NCBI GenBank assembly: GCA_963833885.1
Contig: CAWHZU010000015.1
Coordinates: forward strand, 1-64,000
Direction: 5' to 3'
Source: JASHPR01 sp963833885
GTDB taxonomy: Bacteria; Actinomycetota; Actinomycetes; Streptosporangiales; Streptosporangiaceae
Length of the DNA: 64,000 nucleotides
Part shown: one piece after another, positions 25,146-33,346 of the stretch
Layout of the letters: each line of letters opens with the position of its first letter
Position numbering within the stretch: position 1 is the first letter of the stretch
Position numbers and translations under genes: made by a program
Notes under the pieces: generated by a model
What the model was told of the DNA's origin: nothing
The model's input: only the letters and a program-made list of their open reading frames with translations
The model's database searches: none

Positions 25146-25706
25146 CTACCGGACGAATTTGTCGGCGTAACTGGCCCCGAGTCCGACAGCTTCATAGTGC
25201 GCGCGGGCCGCGGCCAGCTTCGTGAAGACGTCCTCGACACCGACCGGGGTGCCGTCCGGCTCCACGTAGATGTAGGCGCCGGTGACGTGAAAGAGCGTGA
25301 TCATCTCCGCGACCCTGGCTGGCACCTCGAGCGTGTGCGTCTCGCCCGGCGGCTCGAACGCGTAGTTGCCCGTGTCGGCGTACCAGTCGTGCTCGAGGTA
25401 GTGCCAGGCGCCGCGCAGCACGAACGCGTGTACCGGCCCGGTGTGCTGGTGCCGGGACAAGACGCCTGCCTTGCGGACGCGGAGCAGGTTCACGAAGTAG
25501 CCCTGGCTGACCGAGAACAGCAGCGGCCGGAACTTCACGTCCGGCGCCTGCGGTACCCAGAGCCGGTCATCAGCGTCCAGGTTCAGGGCGCCTTCCTGGA
25601 CAAAATCGGCCAGCATGCCGACCGGCTGGGCGCCATGGTAGGGAATAGCCCGCGTATCCTGCCCGGGGCGGCCCTGGCTGGCATGTGTCGCCACGAGACT
25701 GATCAC
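25146..25706 (-). CDS. cupin of the 2,4'-dihydroxyacetophenone dioxygenase family
   Basis: 186 residues, one cupin barrel. FRPLLFSVSQGYFVNLLRVR, VLSRHQHTGPVHAFVLRG, WHYLEHDW, FEPPGETHTLEV and YVEPDGTPVGVEDVFTK closely follow DAD-family cupins. The His residues of RHQHTGPVH and the His of GETHT are the expected iron ligands. The founding enzyme cleaves the C-C bond between two carbonyl/hydroxyl carbons of an aryl ketone with O2; most relatives are uncharacterised. The GTG at 25706 overlaps the TGA of the crotonase stub (GTGA), so translation is coupled. It is the best hint that the operon handles a hydroxy-ketone or diketone intermediate. Confidence 0.8.
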   Translation of the reverse strand: MISLVATHASQGRPGQDTRAIPYHGAQPVGMLADFVQEGALNLDADDRLWVPQAPDVKFRPLLFSVSQGYFVNLLRVRKAGVLSRHQHTGPVHAFVLRGAWHYLEHDWYADTGNYAFEPPGETHTLEVPARVAEMITLFHVTGAYIYVEPDGTPVGVEDVFTKLAAARAHYEAVGLGASYADKFVR

Positions 25707-25831
25707 AACCTTTCTTCCGGCACGGGGCGAGGAATGCCAGTCAGGCCATCGCTCAGGGCGTTGGCCTCCGGGGCCTGCAAGACAGCAAGCGCGACCCGGC
25801 CCGGTGGCTCTAGCGTGACAAGTTCTGACAT
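25703..25831 (-). pseudogene. 42-residue enoyl-CoA hydratase N-terminal stub
   Basis: A short frame with strong GGAGG upstream of ATG 25831 encodes MSELVTLEPPGRVALAVLQ followed by APEANALSDGL. This matches the first strand pair and the PExxNALS motif of crotonases such as VALVTLNRPEARNALS. After that the protein runs into PRPVPEERL and stops, with no oxyanion-hole sequence anywhere downstream. It looks like the 5' remnant of an enoyl-CoA hydratase left by a deletion. Its TGA now overlaps the cupin start by four bases, so it may survive as a translational leader. Confidence 0.6.
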
Positions 25832-25858
25832 GGGACTACCTCCGGTCGGGGCGCGGAT

Positions 25859-26851
25859 TCAGAAGATCGCCAGCGGGTTTACGGCGGACCCGGTGGATCC
25901 GGCGAATGCCAGCGGTGCGATGGCGAGGAAGAACTCGAAGCGGTCGTGCAGTTCACACTGGATGCTCAGTTCTTCTAGGTCAGCATTGTCGAGCAGGGGC
26001 ATACCCATGGCCACGATGCCGACCGCGTGCACCGGGACGCGTACCGTCGCGTACCCAGACGGAGTCACGTCCTGCGCCGTGTCCGCGCCGAGCAGCGAGA
26101 CTCCCCAGGCGTGCAGGGTCGGCAGGCAGGACGCGTGCCAGCCGGCGTGTCCGCCGCCGGCAACGTCGCTGCCGCGTTCCCTTCTCTTCCGGCCGTACCC
26201 AGTGCGCAGCAGCAGAGCATCGCCCGGCTGCACCTGCAACCCGGCAGCGGACACGATCGCGTGCAGCTCGGCGTCGCCGACTCCCTCGCCTGGCTCCAGC
26301 CAGGGCACGCCGCGGTGCCGGGCGGCGTCGATGAGGATGCCGCGGGTGACGATGCCGCGCGCCACCGTGGTGATGTCGTGCTCCACCGCGCCCTTGTGCG
26401 CGCTGACGCGCTCGGCGGGCCGCCCGTTGTACATCCTCCGGTCCCAGAAGATGTGGGACAGCCCGTCGAGATGGGTGATCCGGTAGCCGTGCGGGGCGTA
26501 GCCCAGGTACTCCGCGGCTCCGCCCATCCGGTCCTCGAGCGTGATGCCGTCGCGCGGGACTCGGTCAGCGTCCGCCAGGCCCTGCCCGGTCCGGAGCATG
26601 AACCGCTGCGGTGGCACTGATCCCGGCTCATCGCCGGACGCTGGTCCTGCCTCGATCGGCCAGGCCAGAGACACGGTGACGCCGCTGCGGATGAGCCCGG
26701 CGGCCTGTGCGCGGTACCGGTCGGTGATGTGATTGACCGTGCCGAGACTGTCGTCCGGTCCCCACCTGCCCCAGTTGCTCAGGGCGCCGAAGTAGCCAAG
26801 CAGCTCCGTCTCTGATGGCACCGGGTCGCGGGATGGCGGCGATGAGGTCAA
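25859..26851 (-). CDS. cyclase-family metal-dependent hydrolase
   Basis: 330 residues of the PF04199 'putative cyclase' family (kynurenine formamidase-like). The N-terminal signature is LSNWGRWGPDDSLGTVNHIT. The metal-binding motif appears as HLDGLSHIFW, a variant of the usual HxGTHxDxPxH, followed by GILIDAARHRGV and GDALLLRTG. Members hydrolyse amides, lactones or ring C-C bonds. The context with CoA enzymes and a cupin dioxygenase suggests ring or lactone opening, by inference only. It lies ten bases after the MBL gene in the same operon. It is more divergent than the paralogues at 37697 and 49283. Confidence 0.85.
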   Translation of the reverse strand: MTSSPPSRDPVPSETELLGYFGALSNWGRWGPDDSLGTVNHITDRYRAQAAGLIRSGVTVSLAWPIEAGPASGDEPGSVPPQRFMLRTGQGLADADRVPRDGITLEDRMGGAAEYLGYAPHGYRITHLDGLSHIFWDRRMYNGRPAERVSAHKGAVEHDITTVARGIVTRGILIDAARHRGVPWLEPGEGVGDAELHAIVSAAGLQVQPGDALLLRTGYGRKRRERGSDVAGGGHAGWHASCLPTLHAWGVSLLGADTAQDVTPSGYATVRVPVHAVGIVAMGMPLLDNADLEELSIQCELHDRFEFFLAIAPLAFAGSTGSAVNPLAIF

Positions 26852-26861
26852 GTCCGGGTCC

Positions 26862-28040
26862 TTACGCGTGGTAATGGTCGACGTGATCCAGCACGGAATG
26901 GTGTGCCCGGCCCTGCACCACCAGGACGGTCAGGTGCGCCACCGTCTCCAGCACCGCCAGCATCTGGTTGAACGGGTCAAGCTCGGTCAGCCTGCGTTCC
27001 CGCCGTGTCCAGCGGAGCCGCTGGGCGACCTCGAGCCCGGTCTGCGCGCCTGCCGCCACAGCGGCAGCCGACAGGTCGAGTCGGCGCTCGTGATGCGCCA
27101 GCAGTTCGTCGGCGCGCTGGTGGGTGCTCGGGCCCGGCGCCCCGTGCGCCGGCAGCAGCTGCAGGTCGGGCAGCTCTTTCATCAGGGCCAGCGACTCCAG
27201 GTAGGCGCCCAGCGGCGAGGTTGCGGGCGCCGCCTCGTACCCGATCGAGGGAGTGATGTGCGGTAGCAGGTGGTCCCCGGCGTAGAGCGCGCCCGCCGCG
27301 CCATCCAGGAACGTGAGGTGGCCGCGGGTGTGGCCCGGCGTCTCGATGGCGTCGAGCGACCGGTCCTTCAGGGCGATGGCCGGCCGCGGCCCGAGCCATT
27401 CGTCCGGCAGCTCGAAGTTCTCGGACTCGATCGGACGCCTCGGCGCCTGCTCGATCGTCGTGGCCAGTTCGGCCGCTCCGGCCGCCCGCAGCCTGGCCGG
27501 GTACGAGCTGGCCTCGGTGCCCTCGGCTATCGCGCGGATGGCGCGCAGCGTGTCGGCCTCGCCGCGGCCGAGCGCGATGTGGGTGCCCCAGCGCCGTCGC
27601 AGCGCCACGGCCTCCGAGTAGTGGTCGCGGTGCACGTGGGTAACGAGGATCCGGCTGATGTCGGTGAACAGGTACCCGAGCGCGGCCAGGCCGCGTTCCA
27701 GCGCTGGCGCCGTCTGCGCCGTGGCCCAGCCGCCGTCGATCAGCGTGACGCAGTCACCGTGGTCGATGGCGTAGATGTTCACCGCACGCAGCGCATCGGA
27801 AGGCAGCGGCAGCGGGATCCGGTAGACGGTGGGCGCTACCGGATAAGTGCCGGCATCACTCCAGTGAGCGGGAGCGCGGCGGGCGTCGCCTCTGGTTGCG
27901 ACCGCCGGCGCGCGGGCGCTGCCGGAGGGAGTGGCTGCCGGTCGGTCGGCGCTCAGGACAGGCCCCGTGACTTTAGCAGCACCACTGCGGTGCCGATTGC
28001 GGTGACCTCGTCTCGCTGGTTCCGGCTGCTGACCTCGCAC
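26862..28040 (-). CDS. MBL-fold metallo-hydrolase (glyoxalase II-like)
   Basis: 392 residues from GTG 28040. Zinc motif ILVTHVHRDHYSEAV, then IETPGHTRGHLTF, LYAGDHLLPH and LPAHGAPGPSTHQRADEL, the standard order for B-type MBL thioesterases or glyoxalases. A C-terminal helical domain (RADELLAHHERRLD onward) is common in SoxH/CapH-like members. The start is unusual: it lies 88 bases inside the preceding FAS1-like dehydratase gene and gives an Ala/Pro/Arg-rich, poorly conserved-looking 70-residue lead. No better ATG or GTG exists before the core. Possible role: thioester or lactone hydrolysis in the operon's pathway. Confidence 0.8.
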   Translation of the reverse strand: MRGQQPEPARRGHRNRHRSGAAKVTGPVLSADRPAATPSGSARAPAVATRGDARRAPAHWSDAGTYPVAPTVYRIPLPLPSDALRAVNIYAIDHGDCVTLIDGGWATAQTAPALERGLAALGYLFTDISRILVTHVHRDHYSEAVALRRRWGTHIALGRGEADTLRAIRAIAEGTEASSYPARLRAAGAAELATTIEQAPRRPIESENFELPDEWLGPRPAIALKDRSLDAIETPGHTRGHLTFLDGAAGALYAGDHLLPHITPSIGYEAAPATSPLGAYLESLALMKELPDLQLLPAHGAPGPSTHQRADELLAHHERRLDLSAAAVAAGAQTGLEVAQRLRWTRRERRLTELDPFNQMLAVLETVAHLTVLVVQGRAHHSVLDHVDHYHA

Positions 28041-29098
28041 GTGACCCGGCCGGTTCCGGCCTGCACCGACGTTCCGGTCACGACGCCCGACAGCCGCTGG
28101 AGGTCGCCGAGCAGGTTGGGGCGGCGCAGCCGGATGTCCAGCTCAGCGAGATCGCCGTCGTCGCCATACCAGTCTGAGAGCAAGTGCGCGAACCAGGAGA
28201 TCCGCTGGCTGCCGAAGTCGTAGCCGCGCGGCAGACCCCTGGTCTGGGCGAGGTCGTTGTCCCAGTGCGGGCCCTCGATCGTGTCGGCATAGCCGAATAC
28301 CGGGTGCACGATCTCGGAGGCTGGCCGGTGACTCATGAACGTCTCGCCGATCCGGTCCGGCAGGCAGTAGGCCGATCCCCAGCCGAGGAGCCAGCCGACG
28401 ATCGTAGTGACGCTCAGCGGGCCCTTGAGTAGCTCCGGGAGAACGTCGCCGACCTGGACGTCCTCGACGTAACGAGTCTGCGCGCCGCGCCGCCGGCTGG
28501 CTTCCTGCAGGTACTGCTCCCGCAGGCTCTCGCGGTCCGCCTTGGTGTAGACCGGGCGCTCCAGGTCGCTGTAGCGGCCGCCGGAGGAGGCTGCGCCTGG
28601 TTCGGTGCGGAAGATGGTCCGGTACTGCTCGCCGAGAGCCCGGCCGCCGGTGCCGGTGAAGGTCGTCTTGGTCGTCTGGTAAATGCTGCGGCCGCCGAAC
28701 TTGCCGTTCATCTCCCTGACTTCCCACAGCTCGGCGTCTGCCTCGACCGCCTCGCCTATCGCGGTACGGCCGTGGAAGACCCAGCGGTCCCCGGCCCACA
28801 AGCCGACCGCGCCGGGCAGCCAGGTGTCGACCCCGCGGTCGACCTGCTCGTGCAGCCCCGGCAGGACCGGAGCGCCCTCGCAGCTGTAAAGGAAGGCAGG
28901 CGGCGCAAACGGCCGTCCGCCGGCGGCGGAGGCGGCGTAGCCCGGATCCCACCACAGCGGGTTGTCGTCGCCGACGCCCATGGCGAAGTGCCAGACCGCG
29001 TCCGCTGTGGCTGTGCTGTTCCAGCCGCGCACCCGCCAGCTGCGGTGCAGCTCGCTGCGCATGACGTCGAGTGCCTGGTCGGTGATCGTGATCGTCAC
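27953..29098 (-). CDS. FAS1-like/MaoC double-hotdog acyl-CoA dehydratase
   Basis: 381 residues starting at GTG 29098. The N-terminal hotdog (FAS1-like dehydratase domain) is marked by HFAMGVGDDNPLWWDPGYAA and FAPPAFLYS; the C-terminal hotdog by RYVEDVQVGDVLPELLKGPLS. The C-terminal helix-strand has RGLPRGYDFGSQRISWFAHL and the hydratase-like ending CEVSSRNQRDEV. Such double-hotdog proteins hydrate or dehydrate CoA-bound enoyl groups. It is one of four paralogues in the window (44355, 45690 and 58216 are the others) and the most divergent. The order CoA ligase, dehydratase, MBL hydrolase argues for a beta-oxidation-like hydration step. Confidence 0.85.
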   Translation of the reverse strand: MTITITDQALDVMRSELHRSWRVRGWNSTATADAVWHFAMGVGDDNPLWWDPGYAASAAGGRPFAPPAFLYSCEGAPVLPGLHEQVDRGVDTWLPGAVGLWAGDRWVFHGRTAIGEAVEADAELWEVREMNGKFGGRSIYQTTKTTFTGTGGRALGEQYRTIFRTEPGAASSGGRYSDLERPVYTKADRESLREQYLQEASRRRGAQTRYVEDVQVGDVLPELLKGPLSVTTIVGWLLGWGSAYCLPDRIGETFMSHRPASEIVHPVFGYADTIEGPHWDNDLAQTRGLPRGYDFGSQRISWFAHLLSDWYGDDGDLAELDIRLRRPNLLGDLQRLSGVVTGTSVQAGTGRVTCEVSSRNQRDEVTAIGTAVVLLKSRGLS

Positions 29099-29136
29099 TA
29101 GCGGGTTCCTTTCGCGGGGTCGGCTAGGTCTGCTGG

Positions 29137-30750
29137 TCAGGTCGACGTCGTGCCGAGGCTCTCGCGCAAGTCCCGCTTGGCCACCTTGCCGGCCGGGGTG
29201 CGCGGGAACTCCGCCAGGACCACAACGCCCTCCGGGGTCTTCTGGCGGGCCACGCCAAGCGCGCGGAAGTGCTGGCGGACGTCGTCGAGCGTGAGCTGCT
29301 GGTTACCGGCTGTCCGAAGAAAGGCCCACACCTGCTCGCCGTAGCGGTCGTGTGATCGCGGCACCACGGCGGCGTCGCGGACTGCCGGATGACGCAGCAG
29401 CAGTTCCTCGATCTCCCGGACCGAGATGTTCTCCCCGCCGCGGATGATGATCTCCTTCTTGCGCCCGGTGATCGTGAGCACGCCATCGCGCAGCAGGCCG
29501 ATGTCCCCGGTCCGGAAGTACCCGTCGGCAGTGAAGGCGGACTCGTTGTCCGCGTCGCTGGTATACCGGAGGAACTGATCAGGTCCGTTGCTCAGAATCT
29601 CGCCCTCGGTCCCGTCCGGCAGCAGCGTGCCGTCGTCGGTCACGACCTTGACGGTCAGCTCCGGCAGCACGATCCCGTCGGTCTGACTGCGATACGCGAG
29701 CGTCCCGTGCCGGTCGGACTTGCTGATCGTCGGGTGCTCGGTCGAGCCGTAGCAGCGGTATGCGCCGATGCCGTGCGCGGCGGCGTCCTCGATGAGCGCA
29801 GTCGGGACGGTTGTCGACCCGCACAGCACGTCGCCCAGCTTCAGGTGCGGTACGCCCTGCTTCTGCATCGTCTCCAGGAGCGTCGTCAGGTGGAACGGCA
29901 CGAGCGTGGCTGCGCTGACCCGGTGTTCCCTGATGAGCGCGAGCGCGGCCGACGGATCCCACCGCTCCATCCACACGCCGGGCCGGCCGAACATCATCAG
30001 CTTCAGTGCCGCGAGGTAGCCTCCCATGTGCCCGGCAGGCGCGGCGTTCAGCCACCTGGACCCGGCCATCCGCTCCGGCGGGTAGCTCTGCAGGACTTCG
30101 AAGGCGAGCGTGTCGTCCGAGTGCATGGCGCCCTTGGGGTTCGCCGTGCTGCCCGAGGTGTAGATGATCGCGGCCGGCGTCTCCCCGCTGACAGGTCCGG
30201 GCCGGGGCATAGGCCTCGCCGGGACCGTCAGCAGGTCGCCGAAGGACAGGTAGTCATGCCGGTCACCACCAGTCACGACAACGTGCTGGAGCTGCCCGTC
30301 GGCGAGGTAACCGGGTACGGCGTCCAGGTAGGTGTGCCCGCGCCAGGCCGCGGCCGTGATGAGCATCCGGGCGCCGGAGTCAGCCAGTATGAAGCGTGTC
30401 TCGCGCTCGGAGTAGATGCTGGGGATCGGGACGAGCGCCGCGCCGGCCGCATGTACGGCCAGGTAGGACATGATCGCCTCGGGACTGTTCGCCAGGTGCA
30501 CGGCCACTGTGTCGCCCGGCCCGAGCCCCGCGTCGCCGATCGCCGTGGCGACCGACAGCGCGTGCTCGTACAGCTGACCGAGAGAGTACGTGCGGACGTC
30601 GTGCTCACCGACGAAGACCTGCACGTCCTCGCCGTGCTCGGCAGCGCCCTGGGCGACGTGGCTTGCCAGGGAGCGCCCAGAATGCAGCCCGGCCGCACGC
30701 CAGCCTGCACGCCAGGCGCGCCGCTGGCGCTCGATGTCCTCGACCGACAA
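29137..30750 (-). CDS. AMP-forming CoA ligase
   Basis: 537 residues from TTG 30750, with GGGAG seven bases before it. ANL motifs: AAIIYTSGSTANPKGAMHS, YRCYGSTEHPTI, YFRTGDIGLL, ITGRKKEIIIRGGENIS and FPRTPAGKVAKRDLR with the catalytic Lys. The A5 motif (CYGSTEHP rather than GxTE) resembles cyclohexanecarboxylate or short-chain/aromatic acid ligases more than long-chain FACL. It probably provides the CoA ester on which the operon's dehydrogenases and dehydratase act. It begins 13 bases after the acyl-CoA dehydrogenase gene. Confidence 0.88.
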   Translation of the reverse strand: MSVEDIERQRRAWRAGWRAAGLHSGRSLASHVAQGAAEHGEDVQVFVGEHDVRTYSLGQLYEHALSVATAIGDAGLGPGDTVAVHLANSPEAIMSYLAVHAAGAALVPIPSIYSERETRFILADSGARMLITAAAWRGHTYLDAVPGYLADGQLQHVVVTGGDRHDYLSFGDLLTVPARPMPRPGPVSGETPAAIIYTSGSTANPKGAMHSDDTLAFEVLQSYPPERMAGSRWLNAAPAGHMGGYLAALKLMMFGRPGVWMERWDPSAALALIREHRVSAATLVPFHLTTLLETMQKQGVPHLKLGDVLCGSTTVPTALIEDAAAHGIGAYRCYGSTEHPTISKSDRHGTLAYRSQTDGIVLPELTVKVVTDDGTLLPDGTEGEILSNGPDQFLRYTSDADNESAFTADGYFRTGDIGLLRDGVLTITGRKKEIIIRGGENISVREIEELLLRHPAVRDAAVVPRSHDRYGEQVWAFLRTAGNQQLTLDDVRQHFRALGVARQKTPEGVVVLAEFPRTPAGKVAKRDLRESLGTTST

Positions 30751-30763
30751 GCGCTATCTCCCT

Positions 30764-31709
30764 TCAGCCAGCTGCCGCGGGCGCCGGGTGGCCCGGCCAG
30801 TTGGCTGCGCTGGCCGCCGCCGCGTGCGCCCGCAGTCCGCCCAGCTCAGCGGCCAGGACCGGCAGTCGCATGCTCCACAGGTGCAGATCAAACTCACGGG
30901 TAAACCCGATGGCGCCGACCACCTGATGAACCGAATCGAAGACTGCGAGAGCAGCCGCCGACGCGTACGCCGCGGCCAGGGCGGTTTCCAGCTCGCTGTC
31001 GAGGTGCCAGGCCGCGCGCAAGGCCAGCCACATCGAGCCTTGAGCCTTGACGTGTGCTTCGGCGAGACGATGCTGGACCGCCTGCAGCGACCCGATCGGC
31101 TTGCCGAACTGCACGCGGACGGAGACGTGCTGGCGCGCTATCTCGATGGCCCCGATCATCGCGGCCCCGGCCTCGGCGGCCAGCAGCGTGCGCCAGGCCC
31201 TGGTCATCCGGGCGGCCGAGCCCGCTGGGAGCAGCAGGCCCTTACCGGGCCGCGCAGTGACCCTGGCCAGCGGGAACGCCAGCCGGGACGCCACCGGCTC
31301 GGCCTTCAGGTCATCGGGCCCGAGCAGGCGGACCTCGTCCTGGTCCAGCATCAGCACCGCGTCGACGTCCGCGCCAAACCTGACATGTGACCGGCCGCCC
31401 AGGGCAAGCCCGATGGCGGGCGGCGGGTTCTCGATGCCGGCATAGACCGCGACCAGGGCGCGGGCGCCGACCGGCGCCATGACGAGGGACTGTGCAGCCT
31501 GCTCAGTGATCAGCACCGCGGCCAGGTGATCGCGGGCGCCGCCACCCTGAGCGACGTCCAGGAAGCCTGCCTCGTCCAGCCGTTGCAGTGTCTGCCGGTC
31601 CGTCCGGTCTGGCTCTGTCTCGTGCGCGCTGCGGGCCCGCCGTGCGGGCACACAGGGTGCGGACCGCATCGACAATGCCCTTCTGCTCGTCATCCAGGCG
31701 CAGATCCAT
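30764..31709 (-). pseudogene. acyl-CoA dehydrogenase small subunit, frameshifted
   Basis: The natural start is ATG 31709 (MDLRLDDEQKGIVDAVRTL), two bases after the stop of the companion dehydrogenase. Reading stays good to about ARTAGPQRARD, then homology continues one base later (PDRTDRQTLQRLDEAGFLDV) to the stop at 30764. The shift lies between about 31650 and 31615 and equals one inserted base. The rest is a normal C-terminal dehydrogenase domain: RQHVSVRVQFGKPIGSLQAVQH and VHQVVGAIGFTREFDLHLW. It is shorter than its paralogues at 48141 and 55803 (373-375 residues). It probably formed an alpha-beta heteromeric FadE with the upstream gene. It could be a sequencing error. Confidence 0.75.
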
Positions 31710-31711
31710 CG

Positions 31712-32842
31712 CTATTCCTTCGGGAGGCGGAGCGCGAGCCGGGCAACCAGGTCGAGCTGCACCTCGAGGGTGCCGGCAGTGATGCTGACGGGCATGGACA
31801 CGGTGAACTGGTCGTCCGCCGGATTGCCGGCGAGCTCGGACTCCTCGCCGTACTCGCTGACCAGGACCTGCGTAGCGGCACGCTCGGCGGCAATGCTGGC
31901 TACCCGCGACGTGCTGGCGCTGCCGGTGTCGTCCCTGCCGTCGATACGATCCTGGACGGCCGCGTAGGCGAGCATGCGCGCGGCCTGGCACGCGGCCAGT
32001 GCCTGCCCGGCCGCCACCGGTTCCGCGGGAACCCCAGTCGCAGTGCCAGAGACACCGGCGGTGATGACCCGGGTGGCGCGTTCGAACCGGGCCGCGCCGA
32101 TACGCTCGTTGGCCAGGATCTTCCTGATCAGCGGCCAGCCCTCGTTCTCGGCGCCGAGGCGGCAGTCCTCCGGAACGTGCACGTCCGTGAAGAACAGCTC
32201 GTGGATCGCGTGCGAGCCCAGCACGCTCGGGATCTCGCGCACCTCGATGCCGGGAAGGTTCATCGGGACGAGCAGGATCGAGATTCCCCGCCGCTTGGCG
32301 GCGTCCGGATTGGTCCGGGCGAGCAGAAAGCAATACTGCGCCACGTGCGCGTAAGAGGTCCAGATCTTCTGGCCGTTGACCAGGTAGAAGTCCCCGTCCC
32401 GGATCGCGGTTGTGCGCATGGAGGCGAGATCGGAACCGGCTTCGGGTTCGGAGAAGCCCTGGCACCACAGCACCTGGCCGGCCGCGATGGCGGGCAGGAA
32501 CCGTTCCTTCTGCTCATCCGTGCCTGCCGCAATGATCGCAGGCTCGATCCAGTTCGTGTTCATGTACTGCGGGCCCCGCGGCTCGCCCGCGCCCCACAGT
32601 TCCTCGCCGATGATGATCTGCTCCCAGGGCGAGGCATCCCGGCCGCCGTAGGCGGCAGGCCAGTGCGGGATCCACAGGTCCTCCGCAGCGAGCCGCTCGC
32701 ATAGCCGCATGGTCATCGCGAGCCGGTCGGGCGTAGCGACGTCGCGATACCGGGCAGTCCAGTCGGGCGGGACGATGTCGGCGACAATGGAGCGCAGCCG
32801 GGTCCTGATCTCATCCTCATCGGGCGACCAGTCAAGCTCCAC
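31712..32842 (-). CDS. acyl-CoA dehydrogenase large subunit
   Basis: 376 residues from GTG 32842 with GGAGGA six bases upstream. FAD/acyl-CoA dehydrogenase signature LWCQGFSEPEAGSDLASM, flavin contact GQKIWTSYAH, then RRGISILLVPMNLPG and a helical C-terminal domain ending near TAGTLEVQ. In MCAD-type enzymes the base is the Glu of YEGT; here the position is Ala (TAGT). Paired FadE enzymes in actinobacterial steroid catabolism form alpha2-beta2 complexes, with a small-subunit gene adjacent as found here. It heads the minus-strand operon under the conserved promoter block at 32906-32952. Confidence 0.88.
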   Translation of the reverse strand: MELDWSPDEDEIRTRLRSIVADIVPPDWTARYRDVATPDRLAMTMRLCERLAAEDLWIPHWPAAYGGRDASPWEQIIIGEELWGAGEPRGPQYMNTNWIEPAIIAAGTDEQKERFLPAIAAGQVLWCQGFSEPEAGSDLASMRTTAIRDGDFYLVNGQKIWTSYAHVAQYCFLLARTNPDAAKRRGISILLVPMNLPGIEVREIPSVLGSHAIHELFFTDVHVPEDCRLGAENEGWPLIRKILANERIGAARFERATRVITAGVSGTATGVPAEPVAAGQALAACQAARMLAYAAVQDRIDGRDDTGSASTSRVASIAAERAATQVLVSEYGEESELAGNPADDQFTVSMPVSITAGTLEVQLDLVARLALRLPKE

Positions 32843-32905
32843 TCGGCTTCCTCCGCGTCCGTTGCCCCGCACCTGCCGGTGCCGCCACGCCAGGCGCGTG
32901 AGCGC

Positions 32906-32952
32906 CCTCAATAAGGTTTATATAGTTAGTTCTTATAACTGATGCTAATACG
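32906..32952 (-). promoter_or_regulatory. conserved promoter/operator block, copy 1
   Basis: The 33 bases 32920-32952 are identical to 59524-59556, and the next 14 bases differ at only three positions. On the minus strand it reads as TTAGCA, an 18-base spacer and TATATA, a plausible -35/-10 pair for the operon starting at 32842. Inside the spacer lies the inverted repeat AGTT-5-AACT (32928-32940), a likely repressor site. Confidence 0.7.
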
Positions 32953-33346
32953 GCGCGGCGCGAGTCGTCCAGACGGCTGACGGGTTCAGGTTGCGGTCCT
33001 GAGCAGGTCCACGGCGGAGGCGAGGCAATCGTCCGGTGCGGGGCGCCGTCCCGTCCGGAGATGTCCGACCACGGCGTCGCCGTGGTGACGCAGCAGTCAG
33101 GCTTCACTCATGCTGCTGCGCATTTGCTCGGTGCCTGCTTCGCTCGCGAGCGTGCCGAACCGGCTCCCCGCGCGCCGGGTGATCGCAGAACGTTAAACTC
33201 TGGTTTCGCGACGTTACAAGCAACCTGGGAGCCGGGCAATCCCCAGCGAGTGCTTCCTAGCTGTTGCAATAATCTACAGATATCAATGATAACTACCGGT
33301 GAGTCGGCTCACCGGCGCACGCCAGCACCAGACGCGGAGACCTTGC
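32953..33346 (+). promoter_or_regulatory. upstream region of the GntR gene with an AT-rich motif
   Basis: No coding frame or RNA is convincing in this stretch. Its last 100 bases become AT-rich (GCAATAATCTACAGATATC, then AATGATAAC). TCAATGAT at 33283-33290 matches the motif found before 39324 and, with variation, before 35240 and 45690. Its position 57 bases before the regulator start suggests autoregulation. Confidence 0.4.

Noticed and set aside
31503..32468. 321-codon minus-strand frame overlapping both acyl-CoA dehydrogenase genes
   Set aside because: Only its last part (MDLRLDDEQKG onward) is real coding sequence, belonging to the frameshifted small-subunit gene; the rest is an out-of-frame shadow.
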